Translations under genes and position numbers: made by a program
Source of the DNA: Ceriagrion tenellum
Taxonomy: Eukaryota; Arthropoda; Insecta; Odonata; Coenagrionidae
Direction: 5' to 3'
Assembly: GCA_963169105.1 (NCBI GenBank)
Contig: OY720643.1
Location: forward strand, 27,128,373 to 27,192,372
DNA: 64,000 bases
Notes under the pieces: model-generated
The model's input: the letters and a program-made list of their open reading frames with translations, nothing else
Told to the model about the DNA's origin: nothing
Databases searched by the model: none
Shown here: positions 1-9,703 of the stretch, one piece after another
Layout of the letters: every line of letters starts with the position of its first letter
Numbering within the stretch: position 1 is the stretch's first letter

Positions 1-3000
1 ATCCACAATAGATGGAAAGATTGACGGAAAGAGAGGAGGAGGAAAGAATAAATTTGGTGTGATGATCGAGATGGTGATAGGAGGGGCATACAGGGAGACA
101 ATGAACCTCGCCCAAAACAGAAATACCTATAGACAACAGTTCCACTGAGACTATAGACAGATACGTAGAAAAAGAGGGAGACAGAGATCATATAGGGCAG
201 TACGTAGTCAATCGATCAGAGTAAGCCTCCCAACTGGGTCAGATTTAGCCTAATCGGTGGTATGTCACCCAATAGCTGTGAGCGGGCAGGGTGGGGGCAG
301 AAGCGAAATAGACAAGGTTGCAAGGCCCCTCTGGTGCAGCGGGAGTGCCTTTATCATTAGTAAGGGTCGAATCATACCCAAAATGTCAATTGCCAACTAC
401 AGATAAGAATCGAAACCGTTCCGAAGAGACCGGCAGATAGGGGTTTTAGGAATTCGTGGATATGATCTCTATTCACAGCCAAGGATACGCGTGGAATTCG
501 AAATGAAATCACCAACGTACTGCCGCCCTCGATACTACACGCTCAAATCTCCAATCTTTCCATGTCTCAATAGCGTGACTCCTCGATCGTGAATAAAGGT
601 TATCTTACCTGATAGGGAATGTAACCCATCATTAAACCCTAAGAGTATCAGCTTGCAGGAATATTGCATCGTAGACCACATACAGCTAAAAACAATCCCA
701 ATAAATGCAAAAATCATTTGTCTGAATAATCGATTTATCCATAAATAAAATGTTTAAATCACCGGTCTTAACAGTAATAAAGGGTTATATGCTCCATTCA
801 TTCGTTTAAGGTATAATATATTCAAAACATAGTATAATATGGACAGCTCAGCGAAACAAATTCAAACTGCAACTTCTTTTAACTACATACGAATTGTTTA
901 CACAACGGCTAACTTGCATAGTAAGGCAGATGAAAAAAAATGAATTCACTACTAAAGCGGGAAAATGGACCTGCGAAAAATTTCGCTTTTAATCATATTA
1001 TCAGTGGCTACAGGCAAGAAGAACTATTAAAATACAACGCACTGGAATACAAAATAAAAATTGTAGATTCTTCCTTTTTGGTATTGAAAAACTTTAATTT
1101 TAACATTTAAGCCTAATGCTACTATTAAAATATAGAAATGAGTACAACAAGAAAAAGACAAACGGTTTAAAAAATCAGGGTTGAGCAGAATACGCTTTGT
1201 AATAAATACAACACGTTATAAAAATGTGTTAGAATATACACTTCACGGGTTCTGTAAAGTATATAATTAAGGATTCTGTGAAGGTTTAATTATCTGTTGT
1301 CTCAATAGCCATGGGCCATTGATACAGTGGATTATAAGCGTTCTAAAACTTGGTGTAGAAAGCTGATTCTGAAAATTAAAAGGCCTGGTAAAATAAAAAT
1401 GAGGAAATGGGCTAAAGAATAGAGAAGAAAAACACGTGGCGAATTCTGCGAAAGTACACAACAGGTCGTAGCTTGGCGGATACGTCATACCTTGAGAATA
1501 AACGAATTCATACGGATTATCATACTAAATTAAGCAAGGGAAACGGTCGAAAAAGTTCCATGATCAAGCCATAGCAATAAATAAAGAGGGCCATAAAACT
1601 GACGCAAAAGCGAAAAATTTCAGGACTTAAAGAAATTAGCAGGGGACAGTCGACAGGACTACAGGGAACTTGAATAAAATTCATTTGTCTCTTTGGAGTA
1701 ATGTGAGGGAGAGAAATTTCTTAGATACTCAAACATATAATCCATTAACTACAGAAATATATTATATCCTTTAAAAAAGCCTGAAAATATGCAAAAAGGT
1801 CACCTGTCCCATGCTCCAAGGACTGAAGTCACAGCACAGTTACGCATATCTGTACAACGTATATTTCAACACGAAAGTATCACATCATAACGTTTCTTTG
1901 CATCTCACGAACAAATAGTAAAGACATGTCCACTGTGAAGAAGAGGGCAGGGCTGCAATAAACAACTACTATGATTGCATGGCACATGATAATGAAAGTT
2001 ATTCCTCCGTTTAATGCTCACTGTCTGAACAGCCATCAAAAAGGCAAGGGTTAGGTAGAAAAAAGACAAAACGGCGGGAGTCATACACCCATGAGACTCC
2101 GGCTTTTGGCACAAACGGTAACGTCCGGCGAGCTTTTATGCGAGCGTAAGGGGAAAGCAAGGGAACACACTTCTATGATTGCAGAAGGTAAAGAGTGGAA
2201 AGGGTCGCAGCAACTTGGGTTTGTGGTCAGTTTTCAATTGCTCCGAGCGCGTGTCTCAAATTTGAAATTAATTATTCAAATGCGGAAAATTCATTTGAAC
2301 CTTGTGGTTAAAGACTAATTAAAACAGGAAGAGGGCTGTAAAATTAAAGGTAAATTGAAACTGACGCGTTTGCTTAAGATCTGATAGGAATAATCAATAC
2401 GTGAATACGAAGACGTGGTTAGCCTAAATTTAAATGCAATGGGAATGATAGTTAATGGTCTATAAAAGTTTCCCATACTACTTTAGAAGGGGCAGTAAAT
2501 TTTTCATTTACGAATAAGAGATGCTTTATACCTTTCACAGCGAAAGGCCGATCTCATTTGTCTCATATTTTACCTCTTCCTCTTTACTAAGCCACACTAC
2601 CACACAAATCAATGGATTTGAAATTATTAAGAATTGATATAGCGATATCAAAAGTGAATACATTGCGTAGGTGTTTATGTGTAGTTCCCACAGTAAATCT
2701 CACCATTATAGTATTGAATATTTCCCATTCACTGTAACAAGAAATAAGGTATTCCATTATTCGCCTTGCAGTGGCTTCATATTTTTCTTAAATTGTCTTT
2801 GAGATAGTGAGCGTTGAATGAGTTATGAGGTATAGAAATATATAAGTTAGCAATATAAACATTGTCGATACTTTTCGATTAGCGACCTATGTCCTGTCGG
2901 AATTGAATAAATACACAGTAGCATACAATACAACTTGTCAGTCTCCTATACAAAAATGGAAATATTTGAAAAGTTTACCTTCCATATACTTCGTAAGGGA

Positions 3001-3780
3001 ATGGTATCATTTTTCATAAGCCATACGCAATACTAATTCAAAATTCTATTTCTGGAGAACTAAGCCCGAAAAAGATAGCCTTCTTTTTCCTGAGAATCAT
3101 CATAGCCTTGCTATGACTTTGGTAAATTCAAATTGAAGCGCTTACCCGCTGAAAAGATTCAAAAGATGTAAAAAAATCAAAGATATTCCTGTGATATCAT
3201 GACCACTCACTAGAGGTTTCCCTCCTAAGGGCCAAAGCAATCGACACCGAACAACGCGTGAACTTTTTACTCTTCGCCACCTAACGTTTGACAAATATTC
3301 CTTGGGAAGCCCTACCAAGTACAGTAAAAACTATTTCCAATAGATCTTAAGTGCTCTTATTTGAATACCACTCATAATCCTCATAGACTATGAGCAGATC
3401 CGTAGTTTTACATATTCATTCACTACAAACTCTGTATCAACAACAGGAATCTTCATTAAAGCAAAATATACCAGAAAACTTGAGGATATTATAACATGTA
3501 TTTGTCCACAATGCAAACACAAAAATAGACCCACGATATGGAATGAGGATTATGGATACAGGTGAAATAGAGCCAGCCATTGTTTTAGGAACATTAGCTT
3601 TCTGAGACGAATAAAAATTCTTCACCGTCAAACGCTCTCAGAGGATATCATAGAGGCACACAAGCCTTTCTTCTATGCCAAGGTTACAGTTATCAAAAAG
3701 AATCTTTTTCCTCAGTTACGAACTTAAAAATAAAATCATATAGGTACAAAACAATAAAACCCGAGGTTTCTCTCAAATGA
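1..3780. other. AT-rich non-coding stretch
   Basis: No coding region, RNA gene or repeat that I can support. The open frames present are under about 75 codons, have biased residue content and match no family I recognise. The first 0.4 kb is somewhat more purine-rich than the rest. Confidence 0.5.
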
Positions 3781-4400
3781 GGTGCAGGGGCGTGATCTGG
3801 GTGTAGCATTGCAGACGACGGTGGCAAGGGGATGGGGCAAATCTCAAAAGCGCCAGTAACGAGGGCGTCAAGATATCATAAGAGACGCCTTGAATAGAGT
3901 CGATATGGCTGTCTGAAACATATCGACGGCTCCCTCAAAATGAAATCAATGCCACGGTGAGCTCAAGTCTGGATGGGTCGGCAGACACGAAGCCGCGGAT
4001 GAGGCGAGGGAGGGTCACAACCCCCATGACAACAGGGTGCAGGGGCACCCCGGGGGGGGGGGATAAGACGGGGGTGGGGTCTCAGGGACCAGCACCGGAT
4101 GCAATTTTCGGAAGCGGAGAGATGGGAGGGGGGGGGAAATTGAAGGGAAAGGGAGAGCAGATGGAGCTCTAGGACGTCGCAGAAGGGGCGGGAGGAAGAA
4201 ATGCTCAGGGGGGTTGGAGCATGGGGGCGAGGGGTGGGGAAGAACGATGGCAGGGGGTGATAAGGGGGGAGTATAAAAGAGAGGGGGTCCCGTCGAGCAG
4301 TGCAATTCCTATGGGGTGGGGAAAATCAAACACCAAGAGGGGTAAGAAAATGCCTCAGGGCATCAGTAACCGGGACCCATGTGTTCACCGCCTCTCTCTT
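3781..4400. other. G-rich, CpG-containing block with a G11 run
   Basis: The + strand is strongly G-biased, with an uninterrupted G run at 4052-4062 and many further G3-G9 runs up to 4270. Long open frames occur here on both strands because AT-rich stop codons are rare in such sequence, so I do not call a gene. Four or more G runs within short distances (4052-4090 and 4120-4155) could form G-quadruplexes. It could be a CpG-type regulatory island, but no promoter element is recognisable. Confidence 0.5.
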
Positions 4401-5305
4401 GTTGACTAAAAGGCGCAGCTTTTTTAATACGGATGAAAAAATGAGAGAAATCAGTCAACTGGTGAAGAATCATTAAGGAGGCTAGGCAGTAAAGTAAAAG
4501 AAATTTTCCATCACATGCAGCCATATGTTATCTGCAACAAAGAGACACCACTTTCCAGTGACGCCATCAGAATTCCAACTTTTCTCATACAAATACTAAA
4601 GTACAATGCAAGCATTCACTTTGTATCTCATCAATTTTCACTGCTTTATTTAAAAAATCCATGATCATAGTTCGAACAATCCTACAGTTATTTTCTTAAG
4701 CCCTCATTGTTGCTACTGAATATGAGCTATGATAAATATTTTTTTCTGTTATTTCACATGTTATGGGCGTGACCATACCAATGTCCATATGCTACACTGT
4801 CCAAGGACAGAATCACATTGATGATGATGATGGGCGTGTCAAGCAATTTGAAACAAGCAAAGAAATATCTTGATTTTAGGCAAAATTTACCACTAAAGTT
4901 AACGCACAAATTTCTTGCAGCGTGTTCCTTAAACCTTCGAGCTTTTTTTTTGCAAGAGGTGGTCTCCTGTGCCGAAGAAAATATCATGGAAATATTTTAT
5001 CGAGTGTTCCTCTAAGAGAACAAACACGATATGAAATATATATTGTATAAAGTTATCAAGTAATTTGACAACCAAAAAATGTAAAACAGTTGATATATGC
5101 GTAAAAATGTATTAATTCTACAATAAGATTCAAAATTACCGATTTGGAAATAAAGATTACAGTTACCTTAAGGTTATTAAATTAAGAAATAGAGCAATCA
5201 ATTTTCATCAAATAAATGAGAGGGATGAAAGAGATTCACCTTTCACCACAAGTTAGTTAAAGTAAACTGGGGATATGTATCCTAAAGTATGACATGATAA
5301 ACCAC
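4401..5305. other. AT-rich non-coding stretch
   Basis: No gene supported. A short ATG/GAT trinucleotide run lies at about 4819-4832. Otherwise I see nothing distinctive. Confidence 0.4.
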
Positions 5306-5368
5306 AACATCGACTGTTCCTTTTTGCGGGATTCATTCCGCGATGTATGTTTTAAGAAAACAACAATA

Positions 5369-5398
5369 TTTCGCTGGTCCTCCTGCCAGATTCATCAG
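5369..5398 (-). ncRNA. Hammerhead-like motif, PLE left arm
   Basis: Read on the minus strand: CTGATGA core, two bases, CTGG / CCAG stem with an 8-nt loop, C, then GAAA. It differs from the right-arm copy by one base in stem II. Hammerhead identity is inferred from core order and stem placement. Catalysis is unproven. Confidence 0.5.
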
Positions 5399-5470
5399 GT
5401 TAACTGAACTGACTTCTTAGTCTCGCTCGTCTTTATGCATATGAGTCTGGACTCCCATTGTTGCCGGAAT

Positions 5471-5653
5471 TTAAATTTGAAAAAATTCGCTACTCAACTT
5501 GTAACCGTTTTCTCGGTTGACATTCTCCGGTCTCTTCACAATTTCTATAGCCTCCCTGATTAATCTTGGGTAATAGCGTATTTCCATAGCTATTAATCTT
5601 GTCTCCTCAAAGTTGAACTTATGAGTGGGGCCGCTGAAATGGTGTTCGGCCAT
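5471..5653 (-). pseudogene. PLE GIY-YIG domain C-terminal fragment (minus-strand arm)
   Basis: This 60-residue frame matches the C-terminal part of the GIY-YIG endonuclease region of Penelope-like retroelements. In order it shows a H-x-F stretch (HHFSGPTHKFNF), then an E-x-R-Y-x-P-R-L-I-R-E-A-I-E-I block, then an N-x-N-R-E-x-G-Y-x-L-S-S ending. That order (DFE-like, then REAIEI, then NR-GY-LS) is the typical end of PLE ORFs. The reverse transcriptase and the catalytic GIY and YIG motifs are absent, so this is a 5'-truncated dead copy. The ATG at 5653 is simply the first Met after the truncation point, not a known start. Its inverted partner lies immediately to the right. Confidence 0.8.
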
Positions 5654-5658
5654 TGCAG

Positions 5659-5760
5659 AATGCGGTAATAAGGGAGGCTATAGAAATTGAGAAGAGACCG
5701 GAGAACGTCAACCGAGAAGACGGTTACAAGTTGAGTAGCAGTCTAAAACGAATTTTTTCA
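5659..5760 (+). pseudogene. PLE GIY-YIG domain C-terminal fragment (plus-strand arm)
   Basis: This is the mirror copy of the fragment on the other strand. Translation gives a V-I-R-E-A-I-E-I-E-K-R-P-E-N-V-N-R-E-D-G-Y block followed by K-L-S-S, the same PLE C-terminal signature with a few substitutions. It is cut off at the palindrome centre, slightly further into the domain than the minus-strand copy. It cannot encode a functional protein. Confidence 0.75.
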
Positions 5761-5839
5761 AATTTCAATTCCGGCAACAATGGGAGTCCAGACTCATATA
5801 CATAAAGACGAGCGAGACTAAGAAGTCAGTTCAGTTAAC

Positions 5840-5869
5840 CTGATGAAGCTGGCAGGAGGACCAGCGAAA
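5840..5869 (+). ncRNA. Hammerhead-like motif, PLE right arm
   Basis: CTGATGA (5840-5846), one extra A, GCTGG (5848-5852), 8-nt loop, CCAGC (5861-5865), GAAA (5866-5869). After GAAA the bases TATT could form a two-pair stem III ending in a UH dinucleotide. The following GTTG can pair with TAAC just before the core, giving a weak stem I. The extra A between the core and stem II departs from the textbook minimal hammerhead. Confidence 0.5.
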
Positions 5870-5931
5870 TATTGTTGTTTTCTTAAAACATACATCGCGG
5901 AATGAATCCCGAAAAAAGGAACAGTCAACAC

Positions 5932-6960
5932 TGCATTCGCGGAAGCCACCGAGCTAACCAAGACATCAATTACCTACATTTGAGTTAAATATTTCAGAGT
6001 GAAAAACTCCTAGGCATACAGGAAAATTTTTTCAAAGCAATGATTTTTTTTAAATTTTGAAATAACAAAAGGCCTGAATACTAACACAATTTTCAGAAAT
6101 GACAACGGCCAGTCGCTTAAATGCTTTTAACAGAGTGATTTTGACCACTGTAAAAGTTTACATAGTGCGAATAATATTCTATATAAATCATCAAAAAACC
6201 GTTTTCATATATGTACAAAGCCCTTTCCAAAAAAATTGATATATTTGGATGCAAACTTTAATACTAGGGTCAGAAAGAGATTTTTTGCCGCATATTGCCC
6301 TATGATTGCGGATAATATGCCATTACATAAAATTATTTTTTAAATGGGATTTTTTTTCAATTAAAATGAAATATGTTCACTGTCCTCCAATGTTTTAATT
6401 ATTTTGGATCTGTTTTAAGCTACGAAGGTAGTGCGAAAAGTACACATGTGCAAGGGATTAAAATTAATTCTATAACGGTATATACGCGGGAATTTTTTTG
6501 TCATTCCTAAAGGTAGTGTATGTACTTTGCTCTGTAAGCACAAAAACAATTCTTCAATTAGGGCATTACGTGCTTTCGGTTAGGGCTCCAGTTTCTTAGT
6601 TATTTCGGAGGCGACAGACATTAGAGGTTTCTGCACCATTTGCGGACAAGTGAGAATTACTATGCATACGATTGAACGTAAAATGAATAAATGGTAAAGA
6701 GTTATTTGACTGCTTTTAATGAAAGTCTCTCAGAGGCCAAATTCTCACTGAACCGGATAGACCGAATACTGGGCACCTAAATATTTAGATAATATATGGT
6801 ATCCATGTAGCTCTTAGAGCTTCATATGCTTGGCATCTTAGCTTCATATGGCGACAGCGTAGTGATACGAAATTCACAAGTACAGATATCAACCCCACCA
6901 TCTGAATTCAAACTCGGTTACTTTGGGGGGTATAATTCAAGTAACCTAGCCATCTCACAA
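5932..6960. other. AT-rich non-coding stretch
   Basis: No gene, repeat array or structured element that I can support. Confidence 0.4.
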
Positions 6961-7035
6961 GCATTTTCATTACTGAAGCTCTAATACCAAGTTCTCTCGC
7001 ATTTTCATTACTGAAGCTCTAATACCAAGTTCTCT
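6961..7035. repeat. 38-bp direct tandem duplication
   Basis: The segment 6961-6998 is repeated immediately at 6999-7035, essentially identical (unit begins GCATTTTCATTACTGAAGC). The near-perfect identity suggests a recent local duplication. No coding or functional meaning is evident. Confidence 0.9.
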
Positions 7036-7453
7036 TCGGTGGAGAAAAACTACAGACTACTTATTCTTCGATGAAGATACAAGTAGAAATATTTCACAAG
7101 ATAGGAAGTGTCATTTCTTTAATGTTCAACAAAAATAATGAAATCCGATTTGCAAAAAGAAAATAAAACTCTTTTAATTTTAGCTGGCACAGTCTACGGC
7201 TGCAATTTCAAATAAAGCACTGTTTTTTCCCTCATAATTCAAACCACCAATTCCTATCTTAACTCGGTGTCTCACAATCAAGTGCCACGGTAAAAAGTAC
7301 ATACTGGTTTGAGTATTTTATAGCAGGCAGAATTAAAAGAGAATCCATGCAAAACAACCAACTACTTTGTAAATTTCCGTGAAGGCTTCCGCGGAGTTTT
7401 TTTGATGAAGAGAATGGTTTTTCGAGTCTTCTTTCATGTTTATCCATTTTTAA

Positions 7454-7495
7454 GGACAACATTTCGCCAGCGTTCCAGCTGGATTCTTCAGATCC
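7454..7495 (-). ncRNA. Hammerhead-like motif
   Basis: On the minus strand: GGAT, CTGAAGA core, A, TCCAGC, TGGAAC loop, GCTGGC, GAAA, TGTT, GTCC. Stem II (CCAGC with GCTGG) is perfect. GGAT can pair with the final GTCC (one G-U pair), giving stem I. CTGAAGA fits the hammerhead consensus CUGANGA. Confidence 0.5.
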
Positions 7496-7497
7496 GC

Positions 7498-7534
7498 TAA
7501 AGAAGCCAGCTGGAACGATGGCGAAATGTTGTCC
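7498..7534 (+). ncRNA. Hammerhead-like motif, decayed core
   Basis: Mirror copy with the core changed to CTAAAGA. Stem II is GCCA / TGGC with a 10-nt loop, followed by GAAATGTTGTCC. The core G5-to-A change would be expected to abolish hammerhead activity. Confidence 0.4.
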
Positions 7535-8096
7535 ATAAAAAATGGATAAACGCGGAAGAAAACCCGAAAAAACATTCTCTACTCTCAAAATACATATTGG
7601 ATTTTGACCAAACTGGCGTCAAAAAATGCAAAATCCCATGTTGCCAATTATTTTGTAAAACTATTGATCATGGCATACTTATGGCTATATGCTTAAGGAA
7701 GTGGTAACTTATTTTTACCATCAAGTTCGTAAATAACTTGTACTACGAGAAAATCTTACTGAATACTGAAAATGGTCTATACTATATGTACACAAATAGA
7801 CAAATTCCTTCTCAGGGTTTCACCAATATGAACACCATTAAAATTTCTGGAGCTTATTGCATGGGAATAGTTGGAAATCCTCCCACCGCATACATTCAAA
7901 ACTGCACAGGAATATAAGGATTCTACACATAAACTTGAACATTCGTATGGGCGAGGCGAGTACAGCAGCATCCTCATCTACACGAGTGAACTTGAAGTTT
8001 CGCAAAAGGTCAGATGCTATTGAGAACGCAAAAGGTCAAATAAAAATGCTGCAAAATGAATGTAAAAAAATCAAATTTTTTAAATTGAGTGTTATA

Positions 8097-8112
8097 CCCC
8101 CCCCCCCCCCCC
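8097..8112 (+). repeat. C16 homopolymer
   Basis: Sixteen consecutive C. Its length is likely to be polymorphic and error-prone in sequencing. Confidence 0.9.
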
Positions 8113-8745
8113 ACTCTCTTCCACGTCTGGCAAATTTCCCCTTCTCATATTTTCTTCTCTTCCAATGACAGACCAATATCCTTTGGCTTTACACATGAGC
8201 CTTCGTGGTTACCTTTATCAACATAGTCTTCAGCAGTTCAGCGTACTCGGCGAGAGTAGACGCATAACTTTCTCCAAAAATAATATGGAACTATTTACTT
8301 GCTGTTTACAAAAAGAGTATTTTCAATTTCAATTAATATGTATGGTTACCTTTTCCATTCAATTGAAAATATAAAAATATTACATTAAAAAGAACTAATG
8401 GGTGACCAAACCCCTGTACATGAATGAGAGTAATTATAAATGTGTCAAGAGATTTAATTTTTCAGTTTCCGCGCGTTAACTAGTACGAATATATACGTAA
8501 CAATATTTTGACTCACAAACGTTTGTTGCTATAGACATGGCCTTTAAAATGGCGGTAAACGTAGTTAATAAAGATTTTAAAAAATAAAAAATACATAAGT
8601 GTTTATCATTTCATATCGTTTGTAACATTGGACAGCGTTTTGATCGATATTTTCAAAAAAATTGCAAAACAACGCCAAAACCTTAAATCATACTTTGAAG
8701 AAATCATACTTTGATAGCTTGCAGGAAGGATAAATTTTCCCTTGA
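8113..8745. other. AT-rich non-coding stretch before the pogo element
   Basis: No gene supported. Simple AT-rich sequence runs up to the TA at 8746-8747 that bounds the transposon. Confidence 0.4.
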
Positions 8746-8747
8746 TA

Positions 8748-8772
8748 GGGAGAGTTGCCTATATCGCACCGC
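8748..8772 (+). repeat. Left terminal inverted repeat of pogo-like element
   Basis: Begins right after TA. Contains GTTGCCTATATCGCACCGC, which pairs with the right end GGTGCGATTTAGTCAACC with a few mismatches. Confidence 0.75.
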
Positions 8773-9066
8773 ATCCCAGATCGTGCACTAGCCTAAAAAC
8801 TGATATACTGTACTTGGGTGACATTTATCATCTACATTTGGTAATTTTTACACCCCCAAGCACGTCTCACTTCAGTTGTGGCAGCCGGTGAAGTAAGAAG
8901 TGCTGTGGGTGCACTTTAAGAAAATAAGTGTCTCTCTAGCTATTTTATTCGGATTTTCGTAAGAATACAGATGAAAGATGAGTCTTAATTCTTTTATTTT
9001 AGTTAAATGCCATATTTTTGTGTACTCTTAGGTTACATTTAGCACCATCACTACTGTGATATTCTC

Positions 9067-9564
9067 ACGCGTTTAGGCAGGTGTTTCGGCTCTCGCCGCA
9101 GGATTACAACTTCCGCCCTGGTTTCAAGCTCTCGCTTATGTCCGAGGCAAGGAAGAGGTGGGAAAGAAAGGATGGGAAAGGAAGGTTAGCGAAACCGACA
9201 GCCCCTTCGGGGCCAACACCAATGAGGTGGATTGAGGTCAAAAGGACCTCAACTGGCCCCCGTTTCCCCGAAGTGCTCGTATTAGTTCGGTTACCCAAAC
9301 AACTGAGACGAGTGACCGTCGGTCTCGCTTTCGCGAAAACCTACCGCACATCTATGAGAAGCGGAAGAGCCCGTTACCCAAGGATTTGGGATTAGGTGTC
9401 TCCCTGGCTCCCTTTCCGGGTAGACGCCGTGCGGTCTGCCAGAGTACATCATCGAATCAGGGGCCACCGGACCCATGGAGGGTCAATTCGGACCAATTCT
9501 GGTCAAAGCGTGGGCTCGTCCGTCAACTCAATACTCCTCGTCTATCCCTACGCGTTTAGGCAGG
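9067..9564. mobile_element. Nested GC-rich insert with 15-bp direct repeats
   Basis: ACGCGTTTAGGCAGG occurs at 9067-9081 and again at 9550-9564, flanking 468 bp that are much more GC-rich than the surrounding transposon. The perfect 15-bp repeat looks like a target-site duplication from a retroposed sequence. There is no poly-A or obvious simple tail on either side. A weak B-box-like GGTTTCAAGCTC lies near 9119, but no convincing A box. Open frames run through both strands because of base composition. I do not recognise the sequence as rRNA, tRNA or a known SINE. Confidence 0.6.
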
Positions 9565-9589
9565 GAAAATCATTTCTATCAAAATGGTC

Positions 9590-9641
9590 GGGGTGTCTCA
9601 AATCGCACCACATCGCCGTGGGATGGTGCGATTTAGGCTAC
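9590..9641. repeat. Internal inverted pair of pogo terminal motifs
   Basis: GGTGTCTCAAATCGCACCA (from 9592) and TGGTGCGATTTAGGCTAC (9624-9641) face each other across a 13-bp gap just upstream of the transposase. They match the terminal-repeat core. They could be transposase binding sites or a relic of a shorter element's end. Confidence 0.65.
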
Positions 9642-9703
9642 AGAAACGCCGTCCAAAATGAGTGCTAGTTTTGATTGTTTTATTTTTCTTCTTTCATCCA
9701 GAG

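Larger units (their letters stand above)
5306..5931. mobile_element. Inverted Penelope-like element remnant (long palindrome)
   Basis: Two arms, about 5306-5562 and 5666-5931, are reverse complements over roughly 250 bp with scattered mismatches, separated by about 100 bp. Each arm carries PLE C-terminal coding sequence near the centre and, further out, a hammerhead-like motif (minus strand 5369-5398, plus strand 5840-5869). The two copies are therefore joined head to head, each 5'-truncated. PLEs are known for pseudo-LTRs that include inverted partial copies, which fits. I could not find clear target-site duplications. Both protein fragments are far too short to be functional. Confidence 0.8.
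7395..7590. mobile_element. Palindromic element with paired hammerhead-like motifs
   Basis: Arms of about 80-95 bp (roughly 7395-7490 and 7499-7590) are imperfect reverse complements, strongest over 7439-7488 and 7501-7552. Each inner arm contains a hammerhead-like motif. No PLE coding sequence remains. It is grouped with the PLE remnants by shared motif architecture and inverted layout. Confidence 0.7.

Noticed and set aside
4015..4305. 96-codon minus-strand proline-rich frame
   Set aside because: Product of G-rich plus-strand composition, with an overlapping frame on the other strand.
4819..4832. GAT trinucleotide run as a microsatellite
   Set aside because: Only about four units, too short to be notable.
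9081..9395. 104-codon open frame inside the nested insert
   Set aside because: The opposite strand is also open over much of it. GC-rich composition explains both, and no family is recognised.
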